The position numbers were made by a program, and so were the translations under genes. Below the pieces are notes generated by a model that was not told the DNA's origin, made no database searches, and worked only from the letters and a program-made list of their open reading frames with translations. 64,000 nucleotides of DNA from Propioniciclava flava (GTDB lineage: Bacteria; Actinomycetota; Actinomycetes; Propionibacteriales; Propionibacteriaceae), in contig NZ_PPCV01000002.1 in the NCBI RefSeq assembly GCF_004126535.1, forward strand, positions 124,001-188,000, given 5' to 3'. Positions within the stretch are counted from its first letter, which is position 1, and every line of letters starts with the position of its first letter. Of this stretch, positions 9,231-20,450 are shown in pieces.

Positions 9231-10087
9231 ATGCGCGGCATTATCTTGGCAGGCGGCTCCGGCACGCGGCTTCACCCCGTGACCCAGGCCACCTCGAAGC
9301 AACTCGTCCCCGTCTATGACAAGCCGATGATCTATTACCCGCTCTCGACGCTGATGTTCGCGGGGATCAAGGACGTGCTCGTCATCACCACCCCGCATGA
9401 GGCCGACGGATTCCGCCGCCTCCTCAAGGACGGTTCGGGGTTCGGCATCAACATCACGTATGCGACCCAGGACGAACCCAAGGGCTTGGCGCAAGCGTTC
9501 ACAATCGGTGCCGACTTCGCCCGCGGGCACAAGTGCGCGCTCGTCCTGGGTGACAACATCTTCTATGGCCCAGGGCTGGGGCGGCAGCTCAGCAGCTTCT
9601 CCGATGTCGACGGTGCGGCCGTGTTCGCCTACTGGGTCGATGATCCGACCGCCTATGGCGTCGTGGAGTTCGATGACGAGTTCACGGCGTTGTCCATCGA
9701 GGAAAAGCCCGCCGCGCCGAAGTCGCACTACGCGGTTCCGGGGCTGTACTTCTACGACGAGCAGGTCGTCGACATTGCGGCCAACCTGAAGCCGTCCGCC
9801 CGGGGCGAGTACGAAATCACCGACGTTAACCGGACGTACCTCGAGCAGGGGCGCCTGCGGGTGTCGGTGCTGCCTCGTGGCACCGCCTGGCTCGACACGG
9901 GCACGTTCGACTCCCTCAACGACGCCGGCAACTTCGTGCGCACGATCCAGGCCCGGCAGGGCCTCCAGGTCGGCTGCCCCGAGGAGGTCGCCTGGCGCCA
10001 AGGCTTCCTCAGCGATGACGACCTGCGTGTCCGCGCTGAGGGCCTGGCGAAGTCCGGCTACGGCGACTACCTGCTCAACTTGCTCAA

Positions 10088-10100
<13 letters not shown>
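9231..10100 (+). CDS. rmlA: Glucose-1-phosphate thymidylyltransferase
   Basis: The 289-aa enzyme makes dTDP-glucose from dTTP and glucose-1-phosphate, the first step to dTDP-L-rhamnose. The nucleotide-binding GGSGTRL (residues 8-14) and [17 protein letters not shown] are intact, as are [27 protein letters not shown] and GTAWLDTGT. Normal length for the short RmlA class. It is convergent with the rmlC-rmlD fusion, overlapping it by 13 bp, so rhamnose genes face each other. An AAAGAT hexamer 6 nt upstream may be a weak leaderless -10. Confidence 0.96.
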
Positions 10101-12552
<2,452 letters not shown>

Positions 12553-13584
12553 TCACGAGTGAGGGCGGTGCCCAGCCTCAATCGCCACACGCGCCAGGCG
12601 CCAGTAGCCCTGCAGGACGCGCTCCAGGACGCGACCCGCCGCAGGCATCTCCTCTTGCGGAGCAGTGAAGCGAGTGACGAGGTAGGGGACCAGGGCCGCA
12701 TCAGGCAACCGCCGGGCGGCCTGAACGGTGCGTCGGCGCCGGGCAATGGTGCCCGGATGGGTGATCAGCCAGGCCCAGCCCTTGATCTTCTGCCCAGCCC
12801 ACCCCTGTGCGACGGCCAGCGCGAGCATGGCGATCTCCAGGGCGAGGAGCGGCAGAGCCAAGGCGGCGAGCGTGCGTCCTTCATGGCAGGTCATCAAGAA
12901 CAGGATGCGATTGCGCTCCAGGAGGTAGTTCTTGATGCGCGTTCGGCCGTACTCGTAGTGGTGCCAGCATGCGGCGTCCGCCAGCACGGTGACAGGAAGG
13001 CCTAGCTGCCGGGTGCGCCACGACAGATCCAGATCCTCGTGATAAGCGAAGTACTCCTCGGGGAACCCGCCCACGCGATCCCAATGGCTCCGCGTCAGCG
13101 CCATGCAGGCGCCGCTGGCCGACGCGAAGCTCCCCTCTGCCGGGGCCTGAGTGCGGGGGAGCCCCATCATCCCCGCCCAGGACAGGCCGAGGATGTGCAG
13201 CGGATTGCCGGCCGAATTGATCGTGTCCGGCTCGTCATTCAGCAGAATCAAGGCACCGGCGATGCCGTCCTGCTCCACCACCTTCGCCGTCAGAAGCGCG
13301 ATGCAATCGGGGGCGACGTGGGCGTCGGAGTTCAGCATGCAGATGATCTCGCCACGAGAGTGGGCCACCCCCAGGTTCACCCCTCCTGCGAACCCGGTGT
13401 TCCTACCTGGGGAGACGATCGTGATGCGCGGGTCGAGGCCGCGGATAGCGGCTACCGATTCCTGGGCGCCATTGTCGACGACGACCACTTCCACGTCGAC
13501 GCCCTCAGACGCCAGAGCCGATTGAACCGACTCGACCAACCATGGCTCGTCCCCGTATGCCAGGACCACGACACTGACCAGCAT
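12553..13584 (-). CDS. Family 2 glycosyltransferase (rhamnosyltransferase-like)
   Basis: The 343-aa protein has a GT-A catalytic domain: VSVVVLAYG near the N-terminus, VVDNGA, RNTGFAGGVN, the DXD-equivalent MLNSDAHV and an AYHEDLDLSWR motif. The C-terminal part contains a hydrophobic stretch (about 225-245) suggesting membrane contact. It resembles rhamnosyltransferases of the wbbL type, and its place beside rmlB supports dTDP-rhamnose as donor. ATG 13584 is chosen for its AGGAGG site; the frame continues to 13632. Acceptor unknown. Confidence 0.85.
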   Translation of the reverse strand: MLVSVVVLAYGDEPWLVESVQSALASEGVDVEVVVVDNGAQESVAAIRGLDPRITIVSPGRNTGFAGGVNLGVAHSRGEIICMLNSDAHVAPDCIALLTAKVVEQDGIAGALILLNDEPDTINSAGNPLHILGLSWAGMMGLPRTQAPAEGSFASASGACMALTRSHWDRVGGFPEEYFAYHEDLDLSWRTRQLGLPVTVLADAACWHHYEYGRTRIKNYLLERNRILFLMTCHEGRTLAALALPLLALEIAMLALAVAQGWAGQKIKGWAWLITHPGTIARRRRTVQAARRLPDAALVPYLVTRFTAPQEEMPAAGRVLERVLQGYWRLARVAIEAGHRPHS

Positions 13585-13775
13585 AAAAACCTCCTGTGGG
13601 ATCGGGCGTAGCCTAGCGGCCTTCATCACCAAGCGTGCCGGTAGGCTCGGGGCGGCCGAGCGGTGAGGGAGTCCATGGAGAGCCTGCGATACATCAGTTG
13701 CGTTGCCGGGCGTCGCCTTTCGCGTGTGATGTCGCTGGCCCGCGTCGGATGTGCCGCTGAAGGAGGCGAGGCGAG

Positions 13776-15068
13776 GTGACCGTGCCCCACGGCGACGAAA
13801 CGCAGGTGGAGAGACCTCGAACGGCCGACGTCGGACGGACCATGTTTTGGCTCACGTTCGGGACCCTCCTCTACGTGGCGGCGCAGTGGGTCTTGACGGT
13901 GATCGTCTTCAAGCTGGCCGGTCCTGAAGCTAACGGCGACTACACGCTGGGCTTGTCGTCCTCGAATGTGGCGTATGCGGTCGTGATGTTCGGTATGCGT
14001 CCCTACCAAATCTCCGACACGCGCGGCGAGTTCGCCGATAGGACCTATTTCGCCTCCCGGGCGTTGACGAGTCTCCTGGCGATCGGTTCGGCCCTGCTCA
14101 TCTTTCCGTTCACCGCGGACTTTGCGCGGCTGTGGCCTCTTTTGGTGGTCTTCTTGCTGTTCCGGCTCACCGAGGGATGGATGGACGTGTTTCATGGCGT
14201 CCTCCAGAAGGCCAATCGAATGGATAAGGCGGGGGTTGCCCTCATCGTCCGCGCGGTCGTCATCACTGCCGTGTTCTCGATCCTGATGGCGGTGACAGGA
14301 TCAGTGTTCATTGCCGTCAGCGGCATGTTGGTGGTGTCGGTCCTGGCCCTCATCGTCCTCGAGTGGCGCTGGACGAAGCCCTACGTGGACTCGGTGCCCC
14401 TAGCGGCGGCGGGTGGCTGGCGGCGGGCTGCGGAACTGGTGCGCCACTGCGTCCCCTTGCTGGCGGCGAACCTGGCCTACTCGGCGATCCTCTTCATGTC
14501 GAGGAACTCCGTGGGAGATATCTGGGGCCCGGGTGTCCTCGGCTTCTACGGGGCGATCTCGGCACCCCTCTTGCTCGTTCCGTTGATCGTTTCGTCGCTC
14601 TACACGCCTTTCATGGGGCACCTCGCCGAGTACAAGCTGTCAGGCCAGGTGCGCCGCCTCATGACGTTGGCAGGGCAGCTCATGGGGGCGATTCTGGGCC
14701 TGATCACGATCGCCTTCGTGCTCCTGCCCTGGGTTGGTCCGCCGATCCTCGCGCTGATCTTCGGGTCCTCCATCCTCGATCACATGGACCTGCTCATCCC
14801 TGTGGCGGCCAGCGTGAGCCTGACTGCGCTCGTCGGGTTCGGTAACGCGGTCTTGACGTCCGTGCGCAGGGTTGGCTGGACGATGCTGGCGGCCGCCGTC
14901 GCCGTCGTGCTGGTGTTCTTCATCGGAGATCACTTGGTCACGGCCTATGGGGCGAACGGTGCGAGTTTCGCGCTGGTCCTGGGGCAAGGGGCGCAACTGC
15001 TGGTGACGTTGATTGGGTTCCTGGTGTCGCTACGGTCGTTGCGCCCTGCACCGTCGGCGCAGCGCTAG
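13776..15068 (+). CDS. Polysaccharide flippase-like membrane protein (Wzx/MATE superfamily)
   Basis: The 430-aa product is hydrophobic throughout, with about 12 predicted membrane segments starting near residue 25 and a short cytoplasmic N-terminus. The pattern and the location among glycosyltransferases fit an O-antigen/teichoic-acid-type flippase that moves lipid-linked sugars across the membrane. GTG 13776 follows a GAGGCGAG site. It is the only plus-strand gene between rmlA and the transcarboxylase. Assignment rests on topology and context more than on sharp motifs. Confidence 0.72.
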   Translation: MTVPHGDETQVERPRTADVGRTMFWLTFGTLLYVAAQWVLTVIVFKLAGPEANGDYTLGLSSSNVAYAVVMFGMRPYQISDTRGEFADRTYFASRALTSLLAIGSALLIFPFTADFARLWPLLVVFLLFRLTEGWMDVFHGVLQKANRMDKAGVALIVRAVVITAVFSILMAVTGSVFIAVSGMLVVSVLALIVLEWRWTKPYVDSVPLAAAGGWRRAAELVRHCVPLLAANLAYSAILFMSRNSVGDIWGPGVLGFYGAISAPLLLVPLIVSSLYTPFMGHLAEYKLSGQVRRLMTLAGQLMGAILGLITIAFVLLPWVGPPILALIFGSSILDHMDLLIPVAASVSLTALVGFGNAVLTSVRRVGWTMLAAAVAVVLVFFIGDHLVTAYGANGASFALVLGQGAQLLVTLIGFLVSLRSLRPAPSAQR

Positions 15069-15091
15069 GCGAAAGAACTGGCCTAGCCGCT
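15061..15091. terminator. Weak hairpin between flippase and glycosyltransferase genes
   Basis: AGCGCTAGGC at 15061-15070 pairs with GCCTAGCCGCT at 15081-15091 apart from one bulge, around a 10-nt loop. It sits between convergent genes and includes the flippase stop codon. Confidence 0.45.
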
Positions 15092-15114
15092 GCGCTTCCT
15101 CGTGAGGGGAGCGC

Positions 15115-16032
15115 TTAGGAGGGGGTCACGTCTCCGTCATAGAGGGTTCCACTGGGCAGATAGCGGGCTGCAACCTTGCCGCTGAGTGCGTGCGCCAGCC
15201 CCGTGCCAAACGCGCGTAGATGGGTCAGGCGATCGGGGCCGAAGGCCGCCATGGTGACGACGGTCCGAGCCATGTAAAACACGTACTCGAGCCCCCACCC
15301 CGGGAAAGCGGCCGCGTTCTCACGGAACAGGATGAGCCCATTGCGAGCGATCCAGTAACGGCGCCAGGGGGCGTAGCGCAGCACCCGCACCTTCCAAAAG
15401 AGAAACCGGTGAGTGTGGCCGTCGCCGATGGAGTGGGGGAGCCGCGTTGAACGGTCCAAGACGACACGAACGCCGGAACGGCGAAGCTTCAAGCAGAAGT
15501 CGTTGTCAACCCAGTCCACGAAGAAATCGGTGCGGAACCTCGGCACGGTCAGGAAGCAGGACCTCCGGACGAGCATTCCCGACGTGATGAGGGAGTAGCG
15601 GTCAGCCAAGACGTCATGGCGCCCTTCGAACCGCTCGTAGCCCTCCCCGGTCTCGGCATCGTAGGGGGCTGGCCCGACCGCGCCGATGCTGGGATCCTCA
15701 AGGAGGTGCTGCGCGAGGCGCGGCACGAGCTTGGGGGGAAGTTCAGAGTCCTGATCGAGGAACAGTACGGCGTCCGTGTCAGCTCCCAGGGCATCCAGGC
15801 CGGCGTTGAGTGCCGCTGCCAATCCCTCGTTGTGTCCGGAGCGGAGAACGAGGACACGAGGGTCGTCGAGGGTGTCTGATGCGGAGACGGCCCCCAGGGG
15901 GGTGTTGTCGATCACGATCACCGCCTGGCATGAGCCGAGCGCGGCAAGAACCGCAGACGTCAAGCGTGCATCGGGGTGATAGGCCGTGACGAGGGCGGTG
16001 ACGCGCAGAGCAGGATCAGAATCCATGATCAT
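15115..16032 (-). CDS. Family 2 glycosyltransferase
   Basis: The 305-aa protein has VTALVTAYHPDARL, VIVIDNTP, GHNEGLAAALNAGL, the DXD-like FLDQDSEL and a VDWVDNDFCLKLRRSG motif, all typical of the rhamnosyltransferase branch of GT2 (RfbF/WsaF-like). A hydrophobic C-terminal segment may associate it with the membrane. ATG 16032 overlaps the stop of the preceding glycosyltransferase by 4 nt, so this is the last gene of a tightly coupled run that starts at the DPM1-like gene. Confidence 0.85.
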   Translation of the reverse strand: MIMDSDPALRVTALVTAYHPDARLTSAVLAALGSCQAVIVIDNTPLGAVSASDTLDDPRVLVLRSGHNEGLAAALNAGLDALGADTDAVLFLDQDSELPPKLVPRLAQHLLEDPSIGAVGPAPYDAETGEGYERFEGRHDVLADRYSLITSGMLVRRSCFLTVPRFRTDFFVDWVDNDFCLKLRRSGVRVVLDRSTRLPHSIGDGHTHRFLFWKVRVLRYAPWRRYWIARNGLILFRENAAAFPGWGLEYVFYMARTVVTMAAFGPDRLTHLRAFGTGLAHALSGKVAARYLPSGTLYDGDVTPS

Positions 16033-17090
16033 CCCTTCGGCTGGGGGCGGCAGTAGATCCGGGCGAAGAGGGTGGTGAGCCGGAGCCGGTCCACGATGAC
16101 CATCGCGAGGATCGTCATGCGTGCCTGGGTGGTTTCCCCCGGAGGCCCCATCAGTTCCCGAGCCGACAAGGCCCCGCAGTGCGTCTTGTACCAGTGGAAC
16201 AGCGCTGACTGAGCGTCGATGAAGTCGCGAGGGGTGCTGTGCCTGCCGGAGAACAGCAGATAGAACACGATCGTGCGCAGCAGGTAGTAGCGCACCTCGA
16301 CGGTGTCTCTCAGCGCCGCGGCGGCCCCACGGATCTCGTTCAGCAGCGTCAGCAGGGGTGCCGTGTCGTCGGGGGTCAAGCCCTGCTGTGACGTGTTGGA
16401 CACCGACGCGGTGTTGAAGAACCAGTTGTAGCCGACGTAGTCGATGTGCTGCCACGCGCTTGTCGCAGCGATTTCAGCGACCGTGAAGACGGTGTCCTCG
16501 CCGTACTTGTTGCTCAGGAAACGTACGCCATGCTCAAGCAGAAAAGCCCGAGAGTGAATTTTCGCCCACGCGGCCACGACAATGAAGCGTGCATAGAAGT
16601 CGCGCCCCGGAGTGACGGTGACGCGCACGCGCCCCGCTTCGTCTGGTCGTCGGTAGCCGCCATAGGCGACGTCCGCGCCGGAGGCGACAATGGCGTCGTA
16701 GAACGTGCGGCAATAAGTGCTGTCCACCCAATCGTCTTGATCGACGAACATGACGTAGACCCCGCGCGCCTCGTCGATGCCACGGTTCCGCGTTGCTGCG
16801 ACGCCCATGTTGGGATGCTGCAGCCCGCGCACGCACTGGGGGTGCGCCTGGTGGTAGCGGTCGATGATCGTGCCTGAGGAGTCCGTTGAGCCGTCGTCCA
16901 GGAGCAGGATCTCGAGGTCGTCGGACGGGAAACCCTCTTGCGCAAGCAGAGAGTCCAAGCAGCGGGCCAGATAGGTGGCCCCGTTGTAGACCGGGACGAT
17001 GACAGTTAGCTTCTTGGTTGAGCTTGCTGGGTCGTTCGCGGGGAGGGGGGCGCTGCGGGGCCCGCTACCCGTGTCGACCTCGTCCGTCAC
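16029..17090 (-). CDS. Family 2 glycosyltransferase (EpsJ-like)
   Basis: A 353-aa GT-A enzyme. The donor-binding features are LTVIVPVYNGATYL, LLLDDGSTDSS, MGVAATRNRGI and the DXD motif VDQDDWVD. The first 26 residues are polar and poorly conserved. The C-terminal third carries Tyr/Leu-rich helices (VRYYLLRTIVFYLL). The GTG start is inside the second copy (in gene direction) of a 39-bp tandem repeat and overlaps the DUF2304 stop as GTGA. Sugar and acceptor are unknown. Confidence 0.83.
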   Translation of the reverse strand: MTDEVDTGSGPRSAPLPANDPASSTKKLTVIVPVYNGATYLARCLDSLLAQEGFPSDDLEILLLDDGSTDSSGTIIDRYHQAHPQCVRGLQHPNMGVAATRNRGIDEARGVYVMFVDQDDWVDSTYCRTFYDAIVASGADVAYGGYRRPDEAGRVRVTVTPGRDFYARFIVVAAWAKIHSRAFLLEHGVRFLSNKYGEDTVFTVAEIAATSAWQHIDYVGYNWFFNTASVSNTSQQGLTPDDTAPLLTLLNEIRGAAAALRDTVEVRYYLLRTIVFYLLFSGRHSTPRDFIDAQSALFHWYKTHCGALSARELMGPPGETTQARMTILAMVIVDRLRLTTLFARIYCRPQPKG

Positions 17091-17569
17091 GGGTGATCGC
17101 CTTCGCGCTCATCGCTGGTACTGATGCACGGGTGATCGCCTTCGCGCTCATCGCTGGTACTGATGGGAGCTATCGACCGGTGAGTTTCCTCGCTCGAACC
17201 GGCCTCTGGGCTCGTCGTGGACGTGTGACACAGGCGGCCTCGATACCGTTCGGCGGCGTCCAGGAGGGCCAGGCGGCGACCCAACTGATACATCACTCGT
17301 CGGTTGGCCTGGGCGCGCGTGTACTGGGTCAAGGCGTAGACGACGAAGGCGACAGTGAGGCCGTACAGAAGCAGATCTGCTCCTCGGCCAATCCCGATGG
17401 CGTTCGCCGCAGCGGTGGTAACCTGGGGGATCAAGACGCTCACGATCATGGCGATCATGAGGGCCACGATCCCGACCTTTTTGAGCGCGCTGATGGTGCT
17501 GGGAGGCTGGCGGGCGACGAACCAGAGCACCCAAAGCACCACGAGGATGACAACGATCTGAACCCACAT
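17087..17569 (-). CDS. DUF2304-type membrane protein
   Basis: The 160-aa product has three hydrophobic segments (about 4-20, 32-52, 64-82) and then a charged cytoplasmic tail, the layout of the DUF2304 family that commonly sits beside DPM1-like glycosyltransferases. It may anchor or regulate its partner, but its function is unknown. The last 25 residues contain two copies of ISTSDEREGDHP separated by Cys, the result of a 39-bp tandem duplication. It starts one base before the stop of the upstream DPM1-like gene ends (TGATG), so the pair is coupled. Confidence 0.75.
   Translation of the reverse strand: MWVQIVVILVVLWVLWFVARQPPSTISALKKVGIVALMIAMIVSVLIPQVTTAAANAIGIGRGADLLLYGLTVAFVVYALTQYTRAQANRRVMYQLGRRLALLDAAERYRGRLCHTSTTSPEAGSSEETHRSIAPISTSDEREGDHPCISTSDEREGDHP
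17088..17165. repeat. Perfect 39-bp tandem duplication (2 copies)
   Basis: Copies 17088-17126 and 17127-17165 are identical. On the minus strand each copy ends in GTG: the downstream one is the start codon of the next glycosyltransferase, the upstream one is out of frame and soon meets a stop. The length is 13 codons, so the DUF2304 reading frame is kept. Confidence 0.97.
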
Positions 17570-18252
17570 CAGCGAGCCACCTTCCGCAGCAGCGTGTCGA
17601 AGGCAATGTTGACGGCGTTGATGGCCTGCTGTCCCTTGGCCCGGCTGTAATCGGTGTAGATGATCTGCACCGGGACCTCGCAGTAGGTGTATTTGTTGCG
17701 GCGGATGATCTCCAGGATCTCGGAGGCGTGAGACATGTCCGGCATCGAGATGTTGATCTCATCGGCCACGCGCTTGGTGAAAACCCGCAAGCCATTGTGG
17801 GTATCGGTGAGTTTCACCCCCGACGTTGCGTTGCTGAACGCGATGGCCGCCTTCAGCACGGAACGCTTCGAACGCGACATCCCGACAGCCTCGGTGCCCA
17901 GGAAGCGCGATCCCAGAACCATGTCCTTGCCTTCGCGTTCGATCACCTCCAGCATGGTGGCGACGTCTTCGAGGCGATGCTGGCCGTCGGCGTCAAAGGT
18001 GACGACGTAGCGGATGCCGGGGAGCGTCCGCACGAACTCGATCCCCGTTTGGAGGGCTGCGCCCTGACCCATGTTGATCGGGTGATTCACCAGGTAGGCG
18101 CCACCAGCCTGGATCTGGGCGGCGGAGTCGTCGGTGCTGCAGTCGTTGACAGCGACCACTTCGGAGTAGTGCTCCCGCACCGATTCGATGACGTCTTTGA
18201 CCACCTTGCCTTCGTTGTATACGGGGATCACGAAGGCGACATCGCTCCTCAT
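17569..18252 (-). CDS. DPM1-like family 2 glycosyltransferase (polyprenyl-phosphate sugar synthase type)
   Basis: The compact 227-aa enzyme matches the dolichyl-phosphate mannosyltransferase-like clade: VAFVIPVYNEGKVVKDVIESV, VVAVNDCSTDDSA, NMGQGAALQTGI, the DXD motif FDADGQH and GSRFLG. It lacks membrane segments of its own, and the DUF2304 partner next door may supply them. Such enzymes charge undecaprenyl phosphate with one sugar for use outside the membrane by GT-C transferases, which fits the DUF6541-like protein upstream. ATG 18252 follows an AGGAGA site; the longer open frame to 19683 is a shadow of the DUF6541 gene. Confidence 0.87.
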   Translation of the reverse strand: MRSDVAFVIPVYNEGKVVKDVIESVREHYSEVVAVNDCSTDDSAAQIQAGGAYLVNHPINMGQGAALQTGIEFVRTLPGIRYVVTFDADGQHRLEDVATMLEVIEREGKDMVLGSRFLGTEAVGMSRSKRSVLKAAIAFSNATSGVKLTDTHNGLRVFTKRVADEINISMPDMSHASEILEIIRRNKYTYCEVPVQIIYTDYSRAKGQQAINAVNIAFDTLLRKVAR

Positions 18253-18344
18253 AAGGTCTCCTGATACATCCGGTTGGTCACGCAGGCCACTGTATCCGTC
18301 CCGGACGCCGCCGTTGGTGAAGGCGCGTGGCGTGCGTGGCCGCA

Positions 18345-20285
18345 CTAACGGCAGGCGGTAATCCGGTAGAGCGCCACGCTGCCTTCGCGATCCACCAGTT
18401 CGAATCCCGGGGCGGTGTCCAACGAGTCGAACCCGGGGAAGGGGTGGTCGGCTTGGGGAGTGACCTCTTGGTCGCCGAAGTCGAGCACATAGTCCACGCC
18501 CATATCGCGAATGGCGGGGCAGACGATGGGGTTGGTGGTGGCCTCGTCGAGACTGAACTGGAGGATGTCCAGGTCGCGCGTGGGGGTATAGAACACGTGC
18601 TTGGTCGTGGTCTGGATCCCCGTAAAGGCGTAGACGAGAGACGAGCCGTTCCACGGGTTGGTGGCGATGATCGCGCTGGGGGGAACCTCCTGAGGGATCC
18701 GGTGGATGAGGGCCAACTCGTCGGTGGTGAGGATCCAGGACCCTTCGCTCAGGGCGTGGGAGTCGGCCACGCGCCCCAGCGTCTGGGCCATATACGTGCT
18801 CGGCTGCGTGGCTACCGTCAAGGCGGCCGCGACGAGGACGCCGACGACTGCCTCCCACAGTGACGCGCTGCCGCGGGGGAGCCGTGCCGCCTGCGAGGCC
18901 AGCCACGTGCAACAGGAGGCGAGCCCGAGGGCCGATACCGCCAGCGAAACGACGGCGAGGAGTGCCCCGACCCGATACGGATCGTTGTAGTAGCCGCCCG
19001 TCAGCAGTTCGCGCCAGCGGTTCGCGGGACCGCTGGAGACGACCACCCACATGACGGCCACGACGATCCAAGAGGTGACCAGCCAGCGCGCGCCGTGACG
19101 CCAGGCGGACACGATTCCTAGCAGCATCAACGCGCTCACCGCCCACGCCGGACCGGGGCCGAAGGGGGCATTCAAGAGGGCCTGCCCCACTGCCTCGAAG
19201 CGGGACAATGGCGGATCCCAGGGGGCGTCCCCTGGACGCAGGATCAGCCACACCGCCGCGAAGACGGGCAAGCAGGCCAGGAGGAGGCTGAGGCGCACGA
19301 TGCTGGTGCGGCGCGGCGTTTGCGGGTCGCGCAGGGTCTTCCACTCCCGGAAGGCGCGGGCGAGGATGGGGGCTGCCACGACCGCCATGAGCGAGAGCAG
19401 GGTGGAGGGGTGGCTCAACGCCAACCCTGGGAGGACCAGCGCGCCCAGGACGAGCGCCTGCGCGTCGTAGCGCGAGGAACGGCCAAGGCCCAGGGCTTCC
19501 AGCGAGAGCGCGATAGCGACGGGCAGCAGGATGAGCCCGAGGATGTTGGGGTAGAGGATCCCCCACTGCAACAGCAGGAACGGGAACCCGGGGAAGGACG
19601 CTGAGAGGATCCCGACGCCGATGAGGGAGGCCCCCGTCGAACGGGTCACGGTGACCGCGAGGTAGAGGCAGCCCAACGGCCATGCGACGGCGAGCATCGT
19701 CCAGATCGCAGCGTTCATGGCCACGGTGATGCTGCCGGGGAACACCGTAAACACGAGCGAGGCGTAGCCGTGGAAGGCCGCCGGGTAGAAGGACGATGCT
19801 GCTCCCGGATCCATGGCGGTGACGCTGAAGGACGACCCGGTCCCCGCCTCCGCCATGTAGCGCACCAGGCTCAGATGGAAGATGTTGTCGAACAACTGGG
19901 AGAACGTGTCAGGGGAGACGTAGATCTCTCGCAGGCAGCGCAGCCAGGCGACGATGCCTGCGGCGGCCCCGACCCACAAAGGCCATTCCTGACGCCATCC
20001 CGCCCCCGCGTCCTGGCGAGGGTTGTGGCCCCGGAGCAGGCGATGGGCGCCCCAGGCCGCCGCGGCGAGGAGCAGCGCGAGCGCGGCGGGTGTCCACCAA
20101 CCCCAGGGGACGCCAAGGAAACCGCCCAGAATGCCGCCCACGCTGATGGTCGTCACGGATAAGGCGGGCGCGAGCGCTACGGCGGCAAAACCCCGGCGGC
20201 CAGCAGCGAGCGCGACCACCAGGCCGGGCAGCATCAGGAGTGCGATCGCGTACACGAGGGGCCCCGCGAGGGCAGACCATGGCAT
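18345..20285 (-). CDS. Large polytopic membrane protein, DUF6541-like (candidate GT-C transferase or polymerase)
   Basis: About 646 aa. Roughly a dozen hydrophobic segments fill residues 1 to about 490, followed by an extracytoplasmic domain of about 150 residues with EVPPSAIIATNPWNGSSLVYAFTG. A loop after the early segments holds a DTFSQLFDNIFHLSLVRY motif, the kind of acidic first loop seen in GT-C enzymes. I recall this architecture from the actinobacterial DUF6541 family. It may transfer a lipid-linked sugar or polymerise the surface glycan, but this is inference. Start is uncertain: ATG 20285 has no clear SD, and GTG 20336 is in frame. Confidence 0.72.
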   Translation of the reverse strand: MPWSALAGPLVYAIALLMLPGLVVALAAGRRGFAAVALAPALSVTTISVGGILGGFLGVPWGWWTPAALALLLAAAAWGAHRLLRGHNPRQDAGAGWRQEWPLWVGAAAGIVAWLRCLREIYVSPDTFSQLFDNIFHLSLVRYMAEAGTGSSFSVTAMDPGAASSFYPAAFHGYASLVFTVFPGSITVAMNAAIWTMLAVAWPLGCLYLAVTVTRSTGASLIGVGILSASFPGFPFLLLQWGILYPNILGLILLPVAIALSLEALGLGRSSRYDAQALVLGALVLPGLALSHPSTLLSLMAVVAAPILARAFREWKTLRDPQTPRRTSIVRLSLLLACLPVFAAVWLILRPGDAPWDPPLSRFEAVGQALLNAPFGPGPAWAVSALMLLGIVSAWRHGARWLVTSWIVVAVMWVVVSSGPANRWRELLTGGYYNDPYRVGALLAVVSLAVSALGLASCCTWLASQAARLPRGSASLWEAVVGVLVAAALTVATQPSTYMAQTLGRVADSHALSEGSWILTTDELALIHRIPQEVPPSAIIATNPWNGSSLVYAFTGIQTTTKHVFYTPTRDLDILQFSLDEATTNPIVCPAIRDMGVDYVLDFGDQEVTPQADHPFPGFDSLDTAPGFELVDREGSVALYRITACR

Positions 20286-20408
20286 GAGGTCATTGTTGCA
20301 GGACTCTTCCCAAGGGAGAGGACGTTCGGCGCGCACCTGGTCTGACCAACTGAGCGGGGCTGTCCGGCATGTGGATGATCGGCGACCGAATGCTGACCAA
20401 TCGTTCGC

Positions 20409-20429
20409 GCTCCTACGTGGCGTAGGAGC
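20409..20429. promoter_or_regulatory. Palindrome upstream of the transcarboxylase operon
   Basis: GCTCCTACG-TGG-CGTAGGAGC: perfect 9-bp arms and a 3-bp centre, ending 21 bp before ATG 20451. It could be a repressor operator or an mRNA hairpin in the leader. CTGACCAA occurs twice just upstream (20342-20349, 20393-20400). Confidence 0.55.
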
Positions 20430-20450
20430 CTAGGTGGCACCATTGAGCCC

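Noticed and set aside
8753-9319. Short open frames of 60-80 codons in the 8742-9230 gap
   Set aside because: They overlap one another in different frames and show no SD, no leaderless -10 and no protein-like pattern.
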